A DNA stretch of 64,000 nucleotides, taken from positions 22,352,001 through 22,416,000 of the forward strand of contig JAYKYS010000004.1 in assembly GCA_036924285.1 (NCBI GenBank), in the 5' to 3' direction. Each line of letters starts with the position of its first letter. The first letter of the stretch is position 1. Made by a program: the position numbers and the translations under genes. The notes beneath the pieces are model-generated. The model did not search any database. It was not told the origin of the DNA and was given only the letters and a program-made list of their open reading frames with translations. Shown here in pieces: positions 55,801-64,000 of the stretch. The DNA comes from Asterella californica (taxonomy: Eukaryota; Streptophyta; Marchantiopsida; Marchantiales; Aytoniaceae).

Positions 55801-58082
55801 TCCAATTATATGAAAAAAAAAAATTGAGTTGGATAAATCTCAAATGCATAGCCCTGCAATTCCATTGCAAGTGCATCACCTAGTTTGAAATCATCGACAT
55901 TATATATGAGTCAACTTTCTTGCATATTCATCTTTTCCAAATTTGGAAGAGTGGAATATACAAAGAACAATAGTTTATGTCCTAATATTTCTAATCTTTC
56001 TTCTTGGAAGGGTTAGGCTATAAATTAAAACTTAAAATTAAAAATATTTTTACTCGTGAGAATTACAGTTTTAGATAACTGGGGTGCATGTACAATGAAG
56101 TTACCAAATGGAATCTAAAATTTATGATTTAAATTTAATAATTTTTTATTTTTTAAATTGTATTTTATTAATTTAGTTAATTTATAGAACTTTTACACAA
56201 GTAACGATTTGCAAACCCTGTCTAGCAATATTTTCCAGTGACTGCGTGTTTTACTCTAAATTATTTTGAAGGCTGATGTAAATCAATTATCGATGATTAT
56301 TTTATTTATTTGTTAAACGTTTGTCTTTTCCCTCCTTCTTCCTAGAGTGCAGTTTGGATGCATATTAACTTTTGGAAATATCTTGTAAACTTCATTCTTA
56401 GCTTATTAATAATTCTCTTCTCAAACAAAATAATACTGCAATATTTGACACAATGTTTTGGAACTGAACATCGACTTCAAGCAGTAATGGTTCTTTATTT
56501 ATCACAAGTTTACAAGTTCCGTAGGAGAGAATTGCTCGAACGGACTTCCTTCACGCATATAGAGAAAACCTCGACGTTTACACCAATTAGACTCTCATAC
56601 ATGTGACACGTGGCATCTCCTACACATCCACACACTAAGCACAAAGTTAGGCCCCTCAAGAGGAGCCTTTACTTCCAAACACACAGCCGCTCCTTCTGAA
56701 ACTGCTCACGTGGCTCCAAGTGTCACCAGCAGAATAGTCGATTATAGGTATGATATCCAATGAAACAAGAGTGAAAACTATGAGATCCGCTGAAGCAAAA
56801 TAAGCAAAAGAATTAGCTGTCCAAGCAAATATGAGTTTCATAATAAATAATGAACTTTGATGGCCAGATCTCAAAGAGTGTCTAAAATTGATGCTGAATC
56901 TTCCACAATTTTGCCGATGCATCGATTCCATCAATGACACTCTCTGCAAATTATATTTCCATTTAAAAACCATACACAGAAACTGGTTCTATGGAAAAAT
57001 CGAATCAAATCTATAGATCATATCATATGTAGTGGTTTGTAAGAGTTCATGTAGAGGGTTTATCACAATGAAGTTTTATATAAACGTTGAAGTAAAATAT
57101 TTGAGAAAACATCATAACATAATGATTCAACGAAAATCAAAATTGTATATCAGAACTGGAATCATGTATATGGGTCCAATCGTAGAATAGTACTGAATAT
57201 GATATGTTATGTGTTAACTGCGCTCGAGGTAATCAACTTTGTATCATCTATTTTTTAATTATTATATAGCAGCAAATATTTTATAATATAAAGTTAGATT
57301 TATATCTGGATGCTTCCAGAAGTGACATTTGCAGTGAGGATCTAAATTGTATTACAAGAAGGATATATGAATGTTTAAGGTGATGATGATCTAGGTGGCT
57401 TTGATTCGTTTTGTTTGTAAATCTCTTCAAAGTCAGGATGTGTGCTGCTGCTTTGACTCAATTTTCTATACAAGTTCTGTTTCTTATGGAATTATAAAAT
57501 TTGAACATAACTAGTGAAAATGGTAAGCCTAAGAAAACATAAACCTCATCAGGAAAAGAGGGTAAGAATATGAATGGAAGTAGTAGGAAAATGAAAAAAT
57601 CATGAAATCAACGTTTGTAAAGTGTTGTTATGAAGACCGTAACTAGTGAAAGAAAAAATGGAATACAAGGAGTCGTACATTGTACTCATAAACAAAAAGT
57701 GAAGATTAAATAGAATTTGAGCAGATTCGTCATGTATATGTCTTGTTAAAGTTTTTCTTCACATGACAATTGTCTTTTTGAAACGTCAATTGAATAAGCA
57801 AAGAATCACAACTTAAGAGTGAAAGTTGTTAAAAATGTAAATCATAGAACCGGACTAATGTAATCTCCACGTATTAGAGAGACTAGTTCACGAGAAGTAG
57901 GATGTTTATTTGTTTGATATTCTTATAGATGTCTAATGATGATATCCTTGTTGATGATGTAACCAAAAGTTAGTTTTATGAATTGTTGTTGCCAGATATT
58001 CTTTTAAAGTAAGAGAAAAGAAATGAAAGAAAATTCTACTTAGAAAATCTATGATAAATGATAAATATTATTACATATCTTT
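52881..58082. other. Intergenic, strongly AT-rich
   Basis: No gene is supported. 54.6-56.0 kb repeats patches found at 17.5-18.6 kb. A 10-bp inverted repeat (TTCCTTGGAA / TTCCAAGGAA) is at 55709-55741. Open frames at 53343, 54213 and 56358 are AT-driven or motif-free. Confidence 0.4.
55919..56030. repeat. Hairpin repeat, CTTGCATATTC family
   Basis: CTTGCATATTC at 55919 pairs with GGAATATACAAAG near 55953 around TTCCAAATTTGGAA. It matches the hairpin at 18519-18565 in the same orientation. A second inverted pair (TTTATGTCCTAA ... TTAGGCTATAAA) follows, as a second stem precedes the first in the other copy. Confidence 0.6.
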
Positions 58083-58258
58083 TGAGGTCTTCGCAGACCA
58101 TGGAACTGTTCATGTGAGTCCACCACAGTGGGACTCAAATCAGAAGCTTCATTAACAGTTTGCAACGCATGCACATCCAATCGTGCCCGCAAAGGAATGA
58201 ACCCACGACTTTTCTCTTAGAGGTCTGTAGGCTAAACCACTTGGGACATCAATCTTCT
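58083..58258 (-). mobile_element. tRNA-derived SINE-like element
   Basis: On the minus strand: GTCCCAAGTGGTTTAGCC (A-box region), then GTGGGTTCATTCC (B-box) about 40 bases later, then a body GCGGGCACGATTGGATGTGC ending near ACCTC. This is the layout of plant SINEs whose head derives from a tRNA. There is no clear target duplication or poly-A tail, so it may be truncated. Confidence 0.55.
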
Positions 58259-58739
58259 ATGCTTGTTTGTATCACCTTTATGCATAATCATGAAAGAAGA
58301 TACACGAGTACTACACAAACCTCTATGTTGGAGATATGATGCAGAAAGTGAAAAGAAGCTGAGAGAAGAATTAGAAAATACTCTAGATAGAGTGATTAAG
58401 AGAAAGGAAGAGAATGATTAAATGACATAATAGAATGCTGGTAGAGATGCAATCGGAAGAGAAAATTGAGCAAGTGGTCAATGAGCTAAAATCAAAAAAA
58501 TCGGTATGGTTAGACTGAATTATGACAGAAACAATATGATCCTTAGTCCACAAATGAACGGAATATAAAGAGATTCATTCAAATCTTTGACAACATATTG
58601 ATCTTCAAGATGGGGCAGAAATAGATCTCCAGATGTCATTCGGGCAGTGATTAACCCAAAAGTGCCAGCTGCATGGTCACAAGGCAAACTCAAGGAGACC
58701 AGATAAAGAGGGTCGCGAACCCTAAATGAGCCATTCTCA

Positions 58740-59589
58740 GTTTTCAATATTTGAAGAGAGAGAGCACTCTTGGTGGTGAGGGGAGGAGACTGTATTTTTC
58801 AGTGTAGTGTATATTGCCTTGGAGGTCAGAAATTAGGAGCTAGAACTGAATGCACATCAAGCTCCTTGGAGAGCAGATCTGGAGAGTAGACCTTGAGAGC
58901 CGACTTGTGATCAACAAGGAGGATAGGGTGTAGCTTAGATCGTTGACTTCAGATCTGATCTGAGGACTGAAAATTCAGAGCGTTCAGAGTGATAAGAGCT
59001 TATCTGGTGAAGTCTTAGTTCTGGAGTTAATTACTCACATCAGAGTTGCTGAGTAGTGAAGAATTGCCGGTCCAAGAGCGCTGCGTGACCTTGTCAGCAA
59101 GTAAACGCCATGTAATGTATATGAGCTCGTGACTTTCTCCATTCTGATAAGTAGGCTTGAGTTGTGTGCCAAAACTGAGTTGGGCGCATCTGGTGTCGTG
59201 TTGACTTTATTTCGGTGCAATTGCTTTGCCTTCCTACTTCCTAGCATCTACTCGGTCTCCTAGTCTTGACGGTTGCTCTTTGTGGGTCTTGTCGTTCCGA
59301 CTTTATCACCAATAGCGGAAGCGCTGTCCAAATTTTATGCAACCCATGTCTAGAATAGTTCCACCTGTATTTAGTAACCTAAGATTGACAAGAGATCTAC
59401 AAAAGACTAGTTGGTTATTCGAAACCCGTTCAACAGTTATTAAATCCTCTGTGCTTATTAGCGGATAGTTTAACGAATTGGATCTGGAGACACAAATAAA
59501 GTATACAGGTCTCCAAGGAGGTTCACGTTCGGCAGTTCATTGGTTAGAGACAAAGGAATCTGTTCCGAGATCTGCGGTCGAACGTTACA
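58740..59589 (+). repeat. 5' LTR of Ty3/gypsy element (left edge uncertain)
   Basis: The right edge is set by the primer site that starts at 59592, the last bases being GTTACA. The left edge cannot be fixed because the 3' LTR lies beyond the window. The region is non-coding and GA/CT-mixed, unlike the AT-rich DNA to its left. Several CTCT and GATCT words fill it; promoter and poly-A signals are not clear. Confidence 0.5.
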
Positions 59590-59591
59590 GT

Positions 59592-59603
59592 TGGTATCAG
59601 AGC
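59592..59603 (+). other. Primer-binding site, initiator-Met tRNA type
   Basis: TGGTATCAGAGC is the standard 12-base complement of the 3' end of plant initiator methionine tRNA, two bases after the LTR end and 37 bases before the gag start codon. Confidence 0.92.
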
Positions 59604-59639
59604 AAGCTCAAGTTGAGTCTTTGCTAAACACCATCGACA

Positions 59640-60850
59640 ATGAAGGCTGTGTCGACCGAGTTGGACGAGATGAAAGCATTGCTGAGAAAGTTGGAAGGCC
59701 GACTTGAGGAAGTGGAAACTGAGAACAAGATGCTGAAGGCGGACCTAACTCAAGCAAAAGCGACACAAGAGAAGGAAGCGGAGGTTCCCGTACTGCAAAT
59801 CGAGCAAGTCAAGGATTTAGCACTACCAGGTGAAGGAGCAGTTGATATTGCTCAAGCAGATAAGAATGAAGATGGGTCGCAGAAGGTGCAAGAGAATGTT
59901 GCGGAAGGCAGCTCAGCCAAAGAAGGGCACAAGCGGAAAGTGAAGTGGGCTGAACCAGCGACACCATCAGCCTTCAACGGTGAGAAAAGCTTTTCCATGT
60001 TTGAGTTATGGATTACTGAAATGGAGAATTACCTGGAGAATTTTGATGAGCGCAGTTGGTTCACCTATGCTGTTAGTAGACTGGAAGGAGAGGCTAAGGA
60101 ATGGTATGGAGGTCAACAGCGGATGAGGAGTTTGAACGGTACAACTCCTATGTCCACTTGGCCGGAGCTGAAAGATGAACTCCGACGACATTTGGTACCA
60201 GTGGATGAAGCTACACAGTTTCGACTAGAGCTCATTCATCTGAGACAGACAGGGAGTATCAGACAGTATCTCCAGCGATTTTCTGAGTTGGTTACTCGTT
60301 TGCACATGGTGGATCGCATCGACTTGCTGTTTCACTTGAGAAAGGTCTACAAGGTTTCTATGCTAGTGTGTTTGATAGCTGGGTTATGTTTCATAAGTCC
60401 GAGGACATGCAAGACTTGTTTGCATTTCTGGAAGTAGCAGAGAACACTAGAGAACGTAACTACACCGTGCAGCCCTCCAAGTTTCAGCGTGGAACAAGTG
60501 GTGGCGAGCCTAGTAGAGGATTTTGGCGCAATCCTCAAGGACAGATAGCGTCCTCTCAGAGTAGAGGTGGTAGAGGACGTGGTGGTGGAAGATTTGGTGC
60601 AGCGGGAAGGAGGTTTCCTCGTGGGTCTCAACAGCAAGGAGTTACTCGTGGTCCTACTCAGACCCGACCTACTGGATCTTATGCATCCAATGTAGGATCC
60701 AACCAAGCTTCGACTTCAGGTGCTAGGAGCAGTGGAGCTAGCAGTGCTACACCTTCAAGGACGATCATCTGTTTTCGATGCGGACGAGACGATCATATTG
60801 CTCGTGAGTGTCCTCAACGTTCAACAGCGAGCAACGTTCGTGGGTTGACA
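59640..60850 (+). pseudogene. Ty3/gypsy gag: coiled coil, capsid, zinc knuckle
   Basis: Gag forms the particle that packages element RNA. From the ATG at 59640: an N-terminal coiled coil (MKALLRKLEGRLEEVETENK), a retrotransposon-gag capsid core (FELWITEMENYLENF, EAKEWYGGQQRM, LKDELRRHLVP, IRQYLQRFSELV), then an Arg/Gly-rich linker and a CCHC zinc knuckle CFRCGRDDHIARECP (60770-60811). The frame breaks by one base near 60330-60350, where the capsid end and the knuckle fall in different frames. Gag and pol appear to be one continuous polyprotein otherwise. Confidence 0.9.
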
Positions 60851-61426
60851 ACTGAAGAGACAACCAGTGTTGAAGAACCAGTTGAGGCGACTACTGAAGT
60901 AGAGGTATGTGCTGGTGAGCATTTGGTAGAACATGGAGATTTTCTACCGTGGATTGAAGTAAAAATAGGAAACCACCGGTGTTGTTTGCTTATTGATACT
61001 GGAGCAGATGTGAATGTCTTGGATGAAAAACTGGTCAGGACCTTAGGGGTGACTAGAACCAAGATCATGAGTCCGTTGTTGGTAAGGTTTGTGCAAGGCA
61101 GCACAACCGTTACAGAAAAGCTCATGAGTGTTCCTATTACTGTTGGAGGGGTAACTAGGAAGCATGAGTTCTTAGTTATGAGCTTAGGTGACACAATGGA
61201 GGGTATCTTGTCCTGGTCTTGGTTACAAGAGACCAAGGCCAAGCTAGATGTTCAAGAAGGGAACGTCATAGTCATAGATCGATGGGGCTTGGGTCAACCC
61301 CATCCATTGATCATCAAAGAGAGACCCAAGGAGCCAAACCATGTTGTCCGTAGGTTCCAACAAGCCAAAGTGGCATTTCAAATCTGCACAGCTAGGCAGT
61401 TTGGAAAAGGCAGATCAAGTCGGTAG
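60851..61426 (+). pseudogene. Ty3/gypsy aspartic protease
   Basis: Continues in the zinc-knuckle frame. The catalytic loop reads CCLLIDTGADVNVLDEKLV with DTG at 60995-61003; a flap-like RFVQGSTTVTEKL and a second hydrophobic core VMSLGDTMEGILSWSWLQ follow. It would cut the Gag-Pol precursor. Another frame break lies near 61430, before the RT frame. Confidence 0.9.
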
Positions 61427-61446
61427 ACGAAGCTTGGGTTGTAGTA

Positions 61447-62420
61447 ATGTCTAAACCCAAGGTGGAGACTGATGAGGAAGAACGTGTTGCTGCTCTTCCC
61501 ATACACCCTGATATGCAAGTACTGATTGAGAGGTATTCTCGCATAATGCCGGATCAGTTACCAACGGGACTTCCTCCGAGGAGAGCCTTGGATCATGCCA
61601 TTGATCTGGTTCCTGGGGCTACACCTATTGCAGTGTCATCAAGACGCATGTCGTTTGATGAGTGACAGAGCTAAAGACTCAGTTGAAAGAGTTGGTAGCT
61701 CAAGGTATCTTACGACCTAGTATATCACCTTATGATGCCCTAGTCTTGTTCGTGGCCAAGAAAGATGGTGGTATCCGCATGTGTGCAGACTATCGTGCAC
61801 TTAATAAGGTTACTGTCAAGAACAAGTATCTTTTTCCTCTCATGGATGAAACCACAGATCGGTTGGTCACAGGAAAGTACTTCACCAAGTTGGATCTTCG
61901 TTCTGGATATCATCAAATCCGGATCAAAGAAGGAGATGAAGAAAAGACGGCTATAAGGACGAGGTATGGTTTGTTTGAGTATACAGTGTTGCCGTTTGGA
62001 TTGTCCAATGCACATGGTACTTTTTGCAGGCTGATGAACGAGATCTTCAGAGATCTTTTGGATGAGAGTGTTATCGTGTACGTGGACGATATCATCATCT
62101 TCTCATCCATTTGGGATAAGCATCTAGCAGATGTTGAAACAGTTTTTAAGCGCCTGGAAGAACATCAACTCTACCTCAAGAAGAGCAAGTGTTCTTTTGG
62201 ACAAGAGAGTGTGGTGTTTCTAGGATGTTTGATCGATGCGCATGGTATTCACCTTAACAGGGCTAAGATTCGAGCCATTGTTGAATGGAAGAGACCTGAG
62301 AGTGTTCATGAGCTTCGATCTTTTCTTGGGTTAGCCACATACTTTCGGCGCTTTGTTTATCAATTTGCGCATAAAGCCGCACCTTTATTTGGCTTATTGC
62401 GCAAGGCTTCCAAGGTTATT
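61447..62420 (+). pseudogene. Ty3/gypsy reverse transcriptase
   Basis: Reads DHAIDLVPGATPIAVSSRRM, frameshift near 61660, then ILRPSISPYDALVLFVAKKD, MCADYRALNKVTVKN, FTKLDLRSGYHQIRIKEGDE, YTVLPFGLSNAHGTFCRLMN and the catalytic VYVDDIIIF (YVDD at 62079-62090), then VFLGCLIDAHGIHLN and LRSFLGLATYFRRFV. All palm motifs are present; the polymerase was recently functional. One-base frameshifts on both sides inactivate it in the present copy. Confidence 0.95.
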
Positions 62421-62880
62421 TGGAACCCAGCAGCTGAAAGAGCATTTCAAGAGTTGAAACAAGCACTGACAGAAATGTTTGTGCTAGCTCTTCCAAAGAT
62501 GGGAGAACCTTTCGAGGTTCACACAGATGCTTCTCAATGGACCATTGGAGGAGTGTTGATGCAAAGAAAGCATCCAGTGGCTTACGAAAGTCACAAGTTT
62601 TCAGAAACTGAGACGAAATGGCCTGCTCATGAACATGAGATGTTCGCAGTTGTCCACTGTCTGAAACGTTGAGAGCATTATTTGTTACCAAGCAAAGTTA
62701 CTGTTGTAACGGACTGTGAGGGTAATACATACTTTCAGAGTAAACCTCGTTTGTCACGTAAACAACAGAGGTGGCAAGTGGAGCTTGCACGTTTTGATAT
62801 CGAATGACGGTATCAAAAAGGGAAGGAAAATATTCCAGCGGATGTGTTAAGCAGACGTGTCCAGGCGTTAACAACTCAAG
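62421..62880 (+). pseudogene. Ty3/gypsy RNase H
   Basis: Continues in the RT frame with FEVHTDASQWTIGGVLMQ (catalytic Asp), YESHKFSETETKWPAHEHEM (Glu), then a TGA at 62670 where gypsy elements have Trp before a HYL block, VVTDCEGNTYF (Asp), a second TGA at 62805 before RYQKGKENIPADVLSRR. It degrades the RNA template during reverse transcription. Except for the two stops the domain is complete. Confidence 0.93.
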
Positions 62881-64000
62881 ACACAAGTGAAGAGCTTTTG
62901 GATCGAATCAGACAAGCATTGCCAGACGATCCTCAGGCTCAACGTTGGACCAGTCAACAAGTGAGAGATCCATTGGTACGTAGTCTCTCATTTCGCAATG
63001 GCCTTTGGTTTTATAAGCAAACCAAGGTCTATGTTACAGCTGGATCTCTAAGGACACTCGTAATGCAAGAATGTCATGATTGTGAACTGGCTGGACATGG
63101 AGGACAGAATAGAACGTGCAACGAGTTAAAGAGCAGTTCTATTGGCCGTCCATGTTGGAGGATGTAATCAAGTACGTGCAAACTTGCTTGACATGTCAGC
63201 AACAACGAACTGAGCGAAGGAGACCTGCAGGATTGCTGAGACCTTTGCCAATACCTGATTTGCCTTGGGAGAGCATAAGTATGGACTTATGCACCGGTTT
63301 ATCTGAGTCAGGAGGTTTTGACACTTTACTAGTTGTCATCGATCGTTTCAGCAAACAAGCTCACCTCATCCCTTGTAGGGAAGCAGTGACGTCAAAAGGT
63401 GCCGCTGAGCTGTTCATACGATATGTTTTTAAGTATCATGGGATGCCTAAAGACATCGTTTCAGACTTGGATAGGAGGTTTGTAGCTGAGTTCTGGAAGG
63501 GTTTGTTTTGAAGACTCGGAACTAACCTCAATTTCAGTTCCTCTTATCATCCTGAAACTGATGGTCAGACAAAGAGGACTATACAGATAGTGGAGCAAGG
63601 GTTGAGAAACTATATCATGCGAGATCAAAGTGATTGGAGCGAGCACTTGGACTTGGCGGAGTTTACATATAATAACACTAAGCATTCGAGTACAGGATTT
63701 AAACCATTTGAAGTGATTTATCGAGGCTCTCATGCATCTTGGACTCCTATAGCTCTAGCTACCAAGGGGCATGAAAACACAAGAAGGTCAAACCAAGATC
63801 CTCCAGATCTAGAGACTTTCATACGTGTTCAGGGTACTGTGTTTCAAGAAGCCAAGAAACACATGGAGAAGGCACAACAACGGTATGCCAAGTATGCAAA
63901 CCGTGGTAGGCAAGACGTACAGTTCGAAGAAGGACAGAGGGTCTGGTTGAGAACCAAGAACTTCAAAATACCAGCAGGGGTGGACTTAGCCAAGAAGCTT
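62881..64000 (+). pseudogene. Ty3/gypsy integrase, truncated by window edge
   Basis: The HHCC zinc domain is seen as HDCELAGHGGQNRT, frameshift near 63110, then FYWPSMLEDVIKYVQTCLTC. The core carries ISMDLCTGL (first Asp), DIVSDLDRRFVAEFW (second Asp), a TGA at 63509, then SSYHPETDGQTKRTIQIVEQ (Glu). After FTYNNTKHSSTGFKPFE it reads on to VWLRTKNFKIPAGVDLAKK at the window edge, so any GPY/F region, chromodomain and the 3' LTR lie outside. It inserts element DNA into the genome. Confidence 0.93.

Overview
The window is nuclear DNA from a plant, and more likely a bryophyte-grade or other early-diverging land plant than a flowering plant. The evidence is two intact, spliced, plant-type genes: a thaumatin-like protein with 16 cysteines and a ureide permease. 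They sit among Ty3/gypsy retrotransposon relics, SINE-like elements, MITEs and long AT-rich stretches. The species cannot be fixed from sequence alone. Most open frames longer than 60 codons are chance frames.

Layout. 1-7.3 kb holds decayed Ty3/gypsy reverse transcriptase/RNase H and a long, stop-ridden coding relic. 10.2-13.1 kb is the thaumatin-like gene (+), whose exon 2 donor overlaps a stop codon, so that splicing would choose between a soluble protein and one with a proline-rich, membrane-anchoring tail. 14.5-16.2 kb has a DNA-methyltransferase-like fragment directly followed by a 1.24-kb element with 78-bp terminal inverted repeats that carries pieces of a PPR-like host gene (Pack-MULE-like). 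21.5-22.1 kb has two 60-bp tandem arrays. 23.4-25.8 kb is an uninterrupted four-exon gene (+, 693 codons) for a DDE transposase-like protein with a zinc ribbon and an internal SAP-like segment. 27.5-29.1 kb has an unrecognised minus-strand ORF and two more arrays. 31.1-35.2 kb is the ureide permease (-), seven exons, 441 aa, all junctions in phase, with a cluster of perfect palindromes in intron 1.

38-50 kb is mostly non-coding with a gypsy RT fragment, a hairpin array, a 441-bp MITE with 10-bp target duplications, and simple duplications. 50.8-51.5 kb carries a nearly intact HUH-endonuclease-like reading frame (HIH motif plus a downstream GYC tyrosine motif), broken by one TGA. It resembles the Rep proteins of Replitron-type transposons. 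52.3-58.3 kb holds a small MITE, SINE-like elements and AT-rich DNA. From about 58.7 kb to the right edge lies a Ty3/gypsy element: 5' LTR, an initiator-Met-type primer site, gag, protease, RT, RNase H and integrase, inactivated by frameshifts and TGA stops and running out of the window.

The host genes look independent; I see no operon-like or pathway clustering. The parts most worth pursuing are the HUH/Replitron-like frame, the intact DDE transposase-like gene, the PPR-bearing element with its adjacent methyltransferase fragment, and the palindrome cluster. All exon models are read from splice signals and frame continuity only; no transcript evidence or database search was available.
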